64,000 bases of DNA from JAWKUK01 sp964402175. GTDB lineage: Bacteria; Planctomycetota; UBA1135; GCA-002686595. This document shows positions 27,191 through 34,987 of this stretch, piece by piece. The position numbers and the translations under genes were made by a program. Each line of letters opens with the position of its first letter. Within the stretch, counting starts at the first letter, position 1. Below the pieces are notes generated by a model. It made no database searches. It saw only the letters and a list, made by a program, of their open reading frames with translations, and was not told the origin of the DNA. The stretch lies in contig CAYOBN010000010.1 of assembly GCA_964402175.1 (NCBI GenBank), forward strand, positions 1-64,000. Direction: 5' to 3'.

Positions 27191-27639
27191 GCGCGATGGG
27201 TCACGACGAAACGCAGGCGGACCGTGCGGGCGGCGGACCCGAGCTGGCCGCCGTCGAACCGGCCGGTTGGGCCAAACCGAAGGGTTATGCGAACGGCATC
27301 GAAGTGCGCGGAGCGAGCGCCTTCGTCTTCGTCGCGGGGCAGATCGCGTGGGACGCCGAGCAGCAGCTCGTCGGCCACGGGGACTTCGTCGCGCAGTTCA
27401 AACAAGCCCTCGCCAATGTCGCGGCGGTCGTGCGCGCAGCGGGGGCCGAACCCCAGCATGTCGCGCGCTTGACGATCTACGTGACGGACAAGCGGCTCTA
27501 CCTGGGCGCGCTGCGCGAGGTGGGAGCGGCGTACCGCGAGGTCTTCGGGCGGCACTATCCCGCGATGGCGCTCGTGCAGGTCGCCGACCTGCTCGAGGAC
27601 GGCGCGCTCGTCGAGATCGAAGCGACGGCCGCGCGCTGA
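27187..27639 (+). CDS. RidA/YjgF-like protein
   Basis: This 150-residue RidA-fold protein has VFVAGQIAWDAE, VRAAGAEPQHVARLTIYVTD and YREVFGRHYPAMALVQV, ending ALVEIEATA. Canonical RidA imine deaminases carry an Arg in the PAR stretch of the active site; here it reads PAM. So deaminase activity is doubtful and a relaxed or different ligand is likely. The start is GTG at 27187 overlapping the SDR stop; an ATG at 27196 is equally possible. Coupling to an SDR suggests both act on one small carbonyl or imine compound. Confidence 0.8.
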   Translation: MSAMGHDETQADRAGGGPELAAVEPAGWAKPKGYANGIEVRGASAFVFVAGQIAWDAEQQLVGHGDFVAQFKQALANVAAVVRAAGAEPQHVARLTIYVTDKRLYLGALREVGAAYREVFGRHYPAMALVQVADLLEDGALVEIEATAAR

Positions 27640-28136
27640 CCGAAGCGTCGACTCGGCAGTCGCGAGCGTCGGCTGTGCGACCGCTATCCAGGATCGCTAG
27701 TGCGGAGCACCGACCGGGGTCCGACGCCAGAGCGCGTCGGTGCGGACAAGCCAACGCGCTGTCTCCAGACTGGTGTGTGCCACGAGGACCTATGCGCCTC
27801 TCGTAAGGCCTCGCCGCGTGCCCCGCAGTCATCGGTCACCTTGCGCCTCTCGCCGTCGCTCGGTCCGAGCGCATCCCGAGCGCTCGGCGCATGCTCCGCC
27901 TGCCCACCCCGGCGCTCCATCGCGCTCCATGGCGGCGCCGACGAGGTCTCGTTTCACATCGAGGTGGTCGCGGTGTTCCGGCGACCGTGAGGCTTGAGCC
28001 TCGGCAAGGGCCGCCTGCGTCCCACGTCGGGACGCGGGCCGCAGCCGCTGCAACCCTGCCCCCGCGGGGTGGTAGGCTGCACGGCTCTCTTGCCTTCGAC
28101 CGGACATCCGGGTCCGGTCCCTGAGTCCTCCCTTCG
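27640..28136. other. 497-base intergenic stretch
   Basis: This lies between the RidA-like gene and the beta-helix gene. It has a GAGGCTTGAGCCTC palindrome near 27990, a stronger hairpin at 28013-28039, and a CCCCGCGGGG palindrome at 28060-28069. No credible small gene or RNA gene was found. The 3' half probably contains the promoter and leader of the beta-helix gene. Confidence 0.4.
28013..28039 (+). promoter_or_regulatory. Leader hairpin upstream of the beta-helix gene
   Basis: GCGTCCC (28017-28023) pairs with GGGACGC (28029-28035) around ACGTC. The stem extends outwards by a T-G, two C-G and one G-C pair, giving 11 pairs in all. It lies about 100 bases before the start at 28137. No T-run follows, so a leader structure is as likely as a terminator. 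Confidence 0.3.
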
Positions 28137-29852
28137 ATGATCTCCTCCTCCCGCACCCTCTTCGCGGCGCTCGGGCTCGCCCTCGCACCCGCAGCGTTCG
28201 CCGACGTCCTGTACGTCGACGCGAACCTCACGACCGGCCTGAACGACGGCTCGAGCTGGGCCGACGCCTACCAGGGGCCCCACGCGCTGCGCACCGCGCT
28301 CGCGGCGGCGACCTCGGGCGACAAGGTGTTCGTCGCCGACGGCCGTTACCTGGCGAGCTCGACGGGCAGCCGCACCGAGTCGTTCGGGCTGATCAACGGC
28401 GTCGAGATCTACGGCGGCTTCCAGGGCGGCGAAGCCAGCGAGTTCGAGCGCCCAGCCTTCGGTAGCGCCCCGAGCGTGCTCGACGGCGACCTGGCGGGGA
28501 ACGACGCGTCGAATGTGCTCACCGACAACAGCTACCACCTGATCCGCACCGCGGGCACGAACAGCACCGCGGTCATCGACGGGTTCGTCGTGCGCGGCGG
28601 CAACGCCAACGCAGGCAGCGGCAACAACGACCGGGGCGGCGGCATCCTGATCATCGGCGGCGTGAGCCCCACGATCCGCAACTGCGAGTTCATCGCCAAC
28701 CGCTGCGTCTTCGGCGGGGGCGCGGGTTACATCAACGGCTCGACGCCGCGCTTCGTCGACTGCCGCTTCATCAACAACCTCGGCGGCTCGTTCGGCGGCG
28801 CGTTCGACATCGCCAACGCGGGCGCAGTGCGCTTCGATCGCTGCTACTTCGAGGGCAACAGCGCGAGCCGCGCGGGCGCGCTCGAGATCTTTGCGACCTC
28901 GGGCGCTGTCGTGACGAACTCGGTGTTCTTCAACAACGTCGCGACGGGTGGGAACTCGGGCGGCGGGATCTGGATCGGCTCGGGTGCGACGGTGCAGATC
29001 CGCAACTGCACGGTCGTGGGGAACCGCTCCACGGCGGCCACCTCCGGCGGCGGCCTCGCGAACTCCGGCGCCTCGGCGTCCATCCAGAACTGCATCTTCT
29101 GGGACAACTCGGGCACGGGCGGCGCGCAGTCGGTTGCGACGCAGATCAGCCCCGGGACGGCGGCCACGTACTCGATCGTCGAGTTCGGCCTCACGGGCGT
29201 CGGCAACGTCAATGCCGACCCGCTCTTCGTCGACGTCAACGCCCGCAACTTCGCGGTGCAAGCGGGCTCGCCTGCGATCGACGCAGGCACGAACAGCGGC
29301 ATCCCGAGCGGCATCGTCGCGGACTTCAACGGGCAGCGTCGCCGTGTCGACGATCCCGCGGTCGCCGATACCGGCCTCGGCAACGCGCCGATCGTCGACA
29401 TCGGCGCGTTCGAGCGCACGACCGCGATCGGCCGCGTCTTCTGCGTCGCGACCGAGAACTCGACGGGTCTCGCGGCGCGCATCGACGCCACGGGGTCGGA
29501 GGTGCTGCTCGACGACGACGTGACGCTCGTCGCGACGCTGCTTCCGCCGAGCAGCAACGGGTTCTTCCTCACGAGCCGTCGCGAGGGGTTCGCGGCGAAT
29601 CCGGGCGGTAGCTCGGGCAACCTCTGCTTGGCGGGCTCCATCGGGCGCTTCGTCGGCCCCGGCCAGATCCTGAACTCGGGCGCGGCGGGCACCTTCAGCT
29701 TGGTGCTGGACCTCGGCTCGCTGCCGCAGCCCGCGGGCAGCGTCGCGGCCCAGGTCGGCGAGACCTGGCGCTTTCAGGCGTGGTACCGCGACCAGACGCT
29801 CGGCCTGCCGACGTCGAACTTCACCGACGGCGTCGCGCTGACGTTCCGTTGA
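28137..29852 (+). CDS. Secreted right-handed beta-helix protein with WYRD C-terminal module
   Basis: This is a protein of 571 residues with a signal peptide (MISSSRTLFAALGLALAPAAFA). LYVDANLTTGLNDGSSWADA followed by ALRTALAAATSGDKVFVADG is the usual opening of Pel-like parallel beta-helix proteins. Residues about 110-400 hold short rungs such as GGGILIIGGVSPTIRNCEF, GGAFDIANAG and GGGIWIGSGATVQIRNCTV. Residues about 435-571 are the shared module (FCVATENSTG, NPGGSSGNLCLAGSIGRF, FQAWYRD...SNFTDGVALTF). No catalytic acidic cluster is clear; polysaccharide binding or lysis is possible. A strong terminator-like hairpin lies 38 bases downstream. Confidence 0.8.
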   Translation: MISSSRTLFAALGLALAPAAFADVLYVDANLTTGLNDGSSWADAYQGPHALRTALAAATSGDKVFVADGRYLASSTGSRTESFGLINGVEIYGGFQGGEASEFERPAFGSAPSVLDGDLAGNDASNVLTDNSYHLIRTAGTNSTAVIDGFVVRGGNANAGSGNNDRGGGILIIGGVSPTIRNCEFIANRCVFGGGAGYINGSTPRFVDCRFINNLGGSFGGAFDIANAGAVRFDRCYFEGNSASRAGALEIFATSGAVVTNSVFFNNVATGGNSGGGIWIGSGATVQIRNCTVVGNRSTAATSGGGLANSGASASIQNCIFWDNSGTGGAQSVATQISPGTAATYSIVEFGLTGVGNVNADPLFVDVNARNFAVQAGSPAIDAGTNSGIPSGIVADFNGQRRRVDDPAVADTGLGNAPIVDIGAFERTTAIGRVFCVATENSTGLAARIDATGSEVLLDDDVTLVATLLPPSSNGFFLTSRREGFAANPGGSSGNLCLAGSIGRFVGPGQILNSGAAGTFSLVLDLGSLPQPAGSVAAQVGETWRFQAWYRDQTLGLPTSNFTDGVALTFR

Positions 29853-29890
29853 GCCCAGCGTCGGGCCCGACTGGCCCGAGCAGACTCCAT

Positions 29891-29933
29891 CCGGGGGCAC
29901 CCGGGGACCTCTCGAGGTCCCGGGTGCCCCCGG
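29891..29933 (+). terminator. Strong hairpin terminator after the beta-helix gene
   Basis: CCGGGGGCACCCGGGGACCT (29891-29910) pairs with 29915-29933 around a CTCG loop, nearly 20 pairs with a single bulged base. It sits between the stop at 29852 and the next start at 29961, so it separates the secreted-protein gene from the kinase-like gene. There is no T-run. Confidence 0.65.
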
Positions 29934-29960
29934 TGTGTTACCGTCCCGCTGGAGCACACC

Positions 29961-31643
29961 ATGTCGGTCCTCGATGTCCTCTCCGCCGCGCGCGACCTCG
30001 GACGGCTGCACGACATCGCGTCGGTGCTGGTGCGGCACGGGCTCGGGGACCTCGTGCGCTCGCTCGGGCTCGCGGGGGCCCTGCAGCGGGCGGGCCGCGC
30101 GCTGCGCTGGGAGGCGGCGCAGGACGTCGGCAAGCTGACGACCGCGGAGCGGGTGCGCGCGGCCTTCGAGGAGCTCGGGCCGACGTTCGTCAAGTTCGGT
30201 CAGTTGCTCGCGACCCGGGCGGACCTGGTGCCCGAGGAGTGGCTGCGCGAGCTCGCGAAGCTGCAGGAGTCCGTCGTCGCCGTGCCTTGGGAGGCCGTCC
30301 GAACGCAGCTCGCCGAGGACCTCGGCGCGGCGCCCGAGGAGGTCTGGCCCGACCTCGACCCCGTGCCGCTCGCTGCGGGCTCGGTGGCGCAGGTCCACAC
30401 GGCGACGCTCAAGACCGGTGAGGCCGTCGTCCTCAAGGTCCGGCGGCCGGGGGTGCGCGAGACCGTCGAGGCGGACCTGCGCCTGCTCGCCCGGCTCGCG
30501 GACCTGGCGGAGGCCGAGCTGCCGGACCTGCGCCGCTATCGGCCGCGCAAGCTCGTGCGCGCGTTCGGGCGGACGCTGCGCGACGAGCTCGACCTCGCGA
30601 TCGAAGCGCGCCACACCGAGCAGCTCGCGGCGGGGCTGGAGCCGCTCGGCGGTGTCGCGGTGCCGCGGGTGTTCAGCGCGTGGACCCGCGAGCGGCTGCT
30701 GGTCCTCGAGCGCTTTCCAGGGCGCTCGGTCGCGCGCTGGCTCGCGGATGGGGCGCCGAGCGCTGCGCTCGCGGGCCCTGTTTTGGCGCGCGCCGGCGCC
30801 GATGCGCTCCTGCGGATGGTGTTCGTGCAGGGGTTCTTCCACGCGGATCCGCACCCGGGGAACCTCTTGCTCTTGCCCGACGGGCGGCTCGGGCTCATCG
30901 ACTGCGGGATGGTGGGGCGGCTCTCGGAGGCGCGCCGCAACGAGTTCGTCGCGCTGCTCGTCGGGGCCCTGCGCCGCGACGAGCGGGCGGTCGTCGACGC
31001 GCTCTTGGCGTGGACCGAGGACGAGGAGCAGGTCGACCTCGAGCAGCTCGCGTCGGATGCGCGGGCGCTGATCGACCGCTACCACGGGGCGGCGTTGGAG
31101 CGCGTGCGCATGGGGGAGGTGCTCGAGGAGGTGCTGGAGGTCGTGCGCGGCAACGGGCTGTATCTGCCGCCGGACGTGGCGAGCCTCTTGCGCGTCCTGT
31201 TGCTCCTGGACGGGGTCGGGCGAGCGCTCGATCCGACGTTCGATCTGACGGCGCACATGCGGCCGTTTGCGGAGCGCCTCGTGCGCGACCGCGCGTCGTG
31301 GCGCCGCGCGCTCGTGCGGCAGGCGCGCGAGCTCGGGGCGCTCGTCAGCGACGCGCCGCGGGACGTGCGCGAGATCCTGTCGAAGGCGCGGCGGGGGCGC
31401 TTCCGGCTGGACCTCGACCTGCGCCGTCTGGACGACTTCGCCCTACGGCTCGACCGCAGCGCGAATCGGGTGACGATGGGCCTCGTGACCTCGGCGCTGA
31501 TCGTCGGGACGTCGATCGCGCTGACGGTCGACGGCGGCCCGCGGCTGCTCGGGCTGCCGGCGTTTGCGCTGCTCGGCTTCACGAGCTCCGCCCTGTTCGG
31601 CGTCGCGCTCCTGGTCGCCATCTGGCGCAGCGGACGGCGCTGA
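29961..31643 (+). CDS. ABC1/AarF/UbiB family kinase-like protein
   Basis: This is a protein of 560 residues. The family-defining motifs are present: KFGQ (about 75), the Ala-rich loop AAGSVAQVH, the ATP Lys in VVLKVRRPG, catalytic HADPHPGNLL and the metal LIDCGMVG. Two membrane helices close the protein (about 500-555), as in bacterial UbiB relatives. In ubiquinone makers these proteins support quinone synthesis; planctomycetes use menaquinone, so here a broader role in lipid or isoprenoid handling is more likely. The ATG at 29961 has GGAG 6 bases upstream. The enoyl-CoA hydratase gene starts 20 bases after its stop. Confidence 0.9.
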   Translation: MSVLDVLSAARDLGRLHDIASVLVRHGLGDLVRSLGLAGALQRAGRALRWEAAQDVGKLTTAERVRAAFEELGPTFVKFGQLLATRADLVPEEWLRELAKLQESVVAVPWEAVRTQLAEDLGAAPEEVWPDLDPVPLAAGSVAQVHTATLKTGEAVVLKVRRPGVRETVEADLRLLARLADLAEAELPDLRRYRPRKLVRAFGRTLRDELDLAIEARHTEQLAAGLEPLGGVAVPRVFSAWTRERLLVLERFPGRSVARWLADGAPSAALAGPVLARAGADALLRMVFVQGFFHADPHPGNLLLLPDGRLGLIDCGMVGRLSEARRNEFVALLVGALRRDERAVVDALLAWTEDEEQVDLEQLASDARALIDRYHGAALERVRMGEVLEEVLEVVRGNGLYLPPDVASLLRVLLLLDGVGRALDPTFDLTAHMRPFAERLVRDRASWRRALVRQARELGALVSDAPRDVREILSKARRGRFRLDLDLRRLDDFALRLDRSANRVTMGLVTSALIVGTSIALTVDGGPRLLGLPAFALLGFTSSALFGVALLVAIWRSGRR

Positions 31644-31663
31644 ACCGCTACAATCCGGGCCCC

Positions 31664-32500
31664 ATGAACCCGGTCCACTTCCGCTTCGAAGAGCGCGACG
31701 GCGTCGGCGTGATCCGCCTCGACCGGCCCGAGCGCCTCAACGCGCTGACGTTCGATTCGTACGCGGAGCTCCGCGACGCTTTTGTGCGCTTGCGCACCCT
31801 GGACAGCGTGCGCTCGGTGCTGCTGACGGGGACAGGGCGCGCGTTCTGCTCGGGCGGTGATGTGAAGGACATCATCGGCAAGCTGTTCGGTGTGTCGGAT
31901 GCGGAGCTATCGGCGTTCACGCGGATGACCTGCGATCTGATCGAGAACATGCGCCGGCTCGAGAAGCCGATCGTCGCTGGGCTGAATGGCACGACCTGCG
32001 GCGCGGGGGCGGTGATGGCTGCGGCGGCGGATATCCGCGTGGCGGCCGAGTCCGCGAAGATCGCGTTCCTCTTCACGCAGGTCGGGCTGTCGGGCGCGGA
32101 TATGGGCGCGGCGTGGCTCTTGCCGCGCATCGTCGGGCTCGGGCACGCCTCGGAGCTCTTGATGCTCGGTGAGTTCATCGACGCGCAGCGAGCCGAGCGG
32201 ATCGGGCTCTACAACCACGTCGTGTCGGACGAAGAGCTCTTGGGGCGTGCGTTCGACATCGCGCGCAAGCTGGCGCAGGGGCCCAGCATGGGCCTCTTCG
32301 TTACGAAGCGCATGTTGAACGCCGAGGCGCACATGTCGCTCGCCGAGGCGATGCAAGCCGAGGGCTGGGTGCAGGCCGAGTGCATGAAACACCCGGACTA
32401 CCGCGAGTCGTACGAGGCGTTCGTCGCGAAGCGGCCCAAGGACTTCGTGCAGAACTGGCCGGGGCACGGGCCGCAGTCGACCGGGGGCAGCCGTCCGTGA
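31664..32500 (+). CDS. Enoyl-CoA hydratase/isomerase family protein
   Basis: This 278-residue crotonase-fold protein has RPERLNALTF at the start and the oxyanion hole AFCSGGDVKD (about 63), with the second in GTTCGAGAVMAAAADIR. Where typical hydratases carry Glu residues the stretch reads LFTQVGLSGADMG, so whether it hydrates or performs another crotonase reaction is open. The C-terminal helices (TKRMLNAEAHMSL) are complete. It is first in a five-gene operon; its TGA overlaps the GTG of the acyl-CoA dehydrogenase gene. Confidence 0.85.
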   Translation: MNPVHFRFEERDGVGVIRLDRPERLNALTFDSYAELRDAFVRLRTLDSVRSVLLTGTGRAFCSGGDVKDIIGKLFGVSDAELSAFTRMTCDLIENMRRLEKPIVAGLNGTTCGAGAVMAAAADIRVAAESAKIAFLFTQVGLSGADMGAAWLLPRIVGLGHASELLMLGEFIDAQRAERIGLYNHVVSDEELLGRAFDIARKLAQGPSMGLFVTKRMLNAEAHMSLAEAMQAEGWVQAECMKHPDYRESYEAFVAKRPKDFVQNWPGHGPQSTGGSRP

Positions 32501-33687
32501 GCGACCGCAGCGCCACACTGCTCGCGGAGCTCACCGCCGAAGCGCGGCGCTTTGCGCGCTCGTCCGCGCAAGGCCTCGAAGCCCAGGGTTTCGCCGGCGA
32601 AGACGCCGCAGCGCGCGCCGCGCGCGAGCGCCTCGCTGCGGCGGGGCTCTTGGCGTGGACGGTGCCGCACACGTTCGGCGGGCGCGACACAGGGCGCCTC
32701 GCGCGGCCGACCCACGTCTCCGTGCGCGCGCTGTGCGCTCTGCGGGCCGAGCTCGCGTATGCCTCGGGGATGCTGGACGTCGTCTTCGTCGAACAGGGCC
32801 TCGGCTCGTACCCGATCGCCCTGGCGGGGGACGAAGCGCTGCGCCTCGAGGTCCTGCCCGCCGTCGCGGCGGGTGACCTGGTGGCGGCGTTTGCGTTGAC
32901 GGAGGACGGCGCGGGCTCGGACCTGTCCCAGGTCGCGCTCGAAGCGCGCGCGGTGCCGGGCGGCGGCTTCACGCTGCACGGTCACAAGACCTACATCACC
33001 AACGCTGGTATCGCGGACTTCTACACCGTGCTGGCGCGGACCTCGGGGACGCCTGGGGACGCGGGCGGACTCTCGATGTTCCACGTCCCCGCGGCCGCGC
33101 GCGGCCTCTCCGTGGAGCGCTTCGAGGTCACGTCCCCGCACCCGATCGGGCGCGTCGTCTTCGACGGTGTCGCCGTGCCGCCGCGCGCGCTGCTCGGCGC
33201 CGTGGGGGGTGGTCTCGAGGTCGCGGTCGGCACGCTGAACACGTTCCGCACGAGCGTCGCTGCGGCGGCCTGCGGCTTCGGACGGCGCGCGCTCGACGAG
33301 TCCGTCGCGCACCTCGAGCGGCGCTCGCAGTTCGGCAAACCGCTGAGCTCGTTCCAGGGGCTGCGCTTCGACCTCGCCGAGATGGACGTGCGCCTGCGCG
33401 CTGCGGAGCTCCTGGTCGACGAAGCGGCGCGCGCGGTCGACGCCGGCCAGAGCGCGCGCGCGGAGGTCGCTCGGGCGAAGCTCTACGCGACCGAAACGGC
33501 GTCCTGGGTCTGCGACCGCGCCGTCCAGCACCATGGCGGCGGGGGGGTGCGGCGCGGCGCGATCGTCGAAGCGCTCTGGCGCGACGTGCGCGCGCTGCGC
33601 ATCTATGAAGGCACGAGCGAGGTCCAGAGGTTGATCCTCGCCAAAGAAGTCCTGGGCGCGCGGCGCGCGCGGCCGGAGGCACACTGA
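32497..33687 (+). CDS. Acyl-CoA dehydrogenase
   Basis: This is a 396-residue FAD acyl-CoA dehydrogenase. AFALTEDGAGSDLS, GHKTYITNAGIADFYTV and RRSQFGKPLSSFQ are the family signatures, and RIYEGTSEVQR near the C-terminus carries the Glu at the position of the catalytic base. With the crotonase gene before it and a CoA ligase further down it fits a short acyl-CoA oxidation route, of a fatty or aromatic-side-chain acid. The GTG at 32497 overlaps the preceding stop (GTGA), and its own stop overlaps the ATG of the ferredoxin gene (TGATG). Confidence 0.92.
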   Translation: MSDRSATLLAELTAEARRFARSSAQGLEAQGFAGEDAAARAARERLAAAGLLAWTVPHTFGGRDTGRLARPTHVSVRALCALRAELAYASGMLDVVFVEQGLGSYPIALAGDEALRLEVLPAVAAGDLVAAFALTEDGAGSDLSQVALEARAVPGGGFTLHGHKTYITNAGIADFYTVLARTSGTPGDAGGLSMFHVPAAARGLSVERFEVTSPHPIGRVVFDGVAVPPRALLGAVGGGLEVAVGTLNTFRTSVAAAACGFGRRALDESVAHLERRSQFGKPLSSFQGLRFDLAEMDVRLRAAELLVDEAARAVDAGQSARAEVARAKLYATETASWVCDRAVQHHGGGGVRRGAIVEALWRDVRALRIYEGTSEVQRLILAKEVLGARRARPEAH

Positions 33688-34058
33688 TGGCTCGACTGCA
33701 ACGCACGATCTTCGTCTGTACCCGCAACCGTGAAGACGGCAGCAAGAAGGCCTGCTGCGGCGCGCGCGGCGGCGAGGCGGTCCTGGAGGCCTTCAAGGTC
33801 GCGACCGCGGCGCGCGGCATGAAGCGCGTCTTCCGCGCGACCTCATCCGGGTGCCTCGACCAGTGCGACCTCGGGGTCACCGTGGTCGTCTACCCCGACG
33901 ACGTGTGGTACGGCGGCGTGACCGTCGCCGACGTCGAGGAGCTGGTCGAGCGCCACGTCCTCGGGGGCCAGGTGGTCGAGCGCCTGCGCCTTGCCGACGA
34001 CCAGATGTCCGGGGTCCCGCGCGAGATCAAGGCCCTGCCAGAGCTGTCCGAGGGGTGA
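33687..34058 (+). CDS. Thioredoxin-like [2Fe-2S] ferredoxin
   Basis: This 123-residue protein belongs to the thioredoxin-fold 2Fe-2S ferredoxin family. It has FVCTRNREDGSKKACCGARGG and, later, SSGCLDQCDLGVTVVVYPDDVWYGGV, giving the expected cysteine set (C-x11-C ... C-x3-C) followed by the VYPxxxWYxxV strand. It could take electrons from the neighbouring acyl-CoA dehydrogenase or feed another oxidoreductase. The start overlaps the dehydrogenase stop by one base. Confidence 0.88.
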   Translation: MARLQRTIFVCTRNREDGSKKACCGARGGEAVLEAFKVATAARGMKRVFRATSSGCLDQCDLGVTVVVYPDDVWYGGVTVADVEELVERHVLGGQVVERLRLADDQMSGVPREIKALPELSEG

Positions 34059-34096
34059 AGTGCCGGGGGCGCGATTCCTGGCATACTCTCCGGCCT

Positions 34097-34987
34097 ATGG
34101 CCAGCACGAGCCTCTCTCTCTTCGACCTGACCCCCGGCAAGGTCCTCCTGGGCCGTTACGAGGTGCGCGGACCGCACCGCGAGAACGGTATGTCCGCCGC
34201 GTTCACCGTCATCGACAAGACGGACGGACAGCGGTGTGAGCTGCAGGCGTACCCCGGCGCGCTCTTCGAGGGGCGCGAACAAGCGCGCTCGTTCGCGAAG
34301 CAGATCCAGGCTTGGGCGGCGATCGAGTCCGAGGTCCTGCCGCACGTGCGCGATGTGCACGTGTTGGACGACGGCGCGGTGCTGGTGTCCAGCAGCTTCC
34401 CGCCCGGCATCTCGCTGCGCGCATGGCGCAGCGCCAACGGCAGGATGGACGTCGCGCCGACGGTGAAGCTCGCGATCCGTCTGCTGACGGGTCTCGACGC
34501 GGCGCACCGCGCGGGACTCGTGCACGGGGACATCAAACCCGAGACGATCTGGTGCCGTGACGACGCACAGAGCGCCGTGTTCGTCGATGCCGGCGTCACG
34601 TCGGGCCTCTGGGCGGCGAAGCACCTCGGCACACGCACGGCTCTGATCGGTACGCCGTTCTATGCGCCGCTGGAGCAGTTCTCGGGTGAGTCGCCCGACG
34701 AGCTCTCCGACCTCTACAACTTGGCGACCGTGTTGTACGAGCTCTTGACCGGGGCGCTCCCGTGGGCGGGTAAGGGGTACATCGAGGTGTTCCAGTCGAA
34801 GCTGCAGCCCGGGCCGCCGCCGATGCGTCAGCTCGCGCCGCACGTCGAGGTCCCGGCCGCGCTCGAAGCGGCCATCGCGCGCGCGCTGCGCGGCAAACGC
34901 AGCGAGCGGTATCCGAACGCGATGGCGTTCCGTTCGGCGCTCGAAGGGCTGCAGCTCCATCACGGGGACGGCACAGGAGAGCGCTGA
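34097..34987 (+). CDS. Degenerate serine/threonine protein kinase-like protein
   Basis: This 296-residue protein has a protein-kinase fold. Residues 20-290 follow the fold: GRYEVRG at the start, HGDIKPET (143-150) for the catalytic loop, VDAG (163-166) for DFG, GTPFYAPLEQFSG for the APE region and DLYNLATVLYELLTGALPW for helix F. Key residues are altered. I see no Gly-rich loop and no VAIK-type lysine. The catalytic-loop Asn is Thr150 and DFG is DAG; only Asp145 and Asp164 remain. It is therefore a likely pseudokinase or a very weak kinase. It sits inside an acyl-CoA operon and overlaps the CoA-ligase start by one base, which suggests a regulatory partner of that pathway. Confidence 0.8.
   Translation: MASTSLSLFDLTPGKVLLGRYEVRGPHRENGMSAAFTVIDKTDGQRCELQAYPGALFEGREQARSFAKQIQAWAAIESEVLPHVRDVHVLDDGAVLVSSSFPPGISLRAWRSANGRMDVAPTVKLAIRLLTGLDAAHRAGLVHGDIKPETIWCRDDAQSAVFVDAGVTSGLWAAKHLGTRTALIGTPFYAPLEQFSGESPDELSDLYNLATVLYELLTGALPWAGKGYIEVFQSKLQPGPPPMRQLAPHVEVPAALEAAIARALRGKRSERYPNAMAFRSALEGLQLHHGDGTGER

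Noticed and set aside
10006..29852. The shared C-terminal module as PEP-CTERM, LPXTG or a type IX signal
   Set aside because: No PEP or LPXTG motif, no C-terminal membrane helix with basic tail, and the module is about 130 residues long with two Cys, unlike those signals.
27954..31256. 1100-residue minus-strand frame across the beta-helix and UbiB genes
   Set aside because: It is the antisense of two well-supported genes and is made almost only of Arg/Ala/Val/Asp-rich low-complexity sequence, as expected in very GC-rich DNA.
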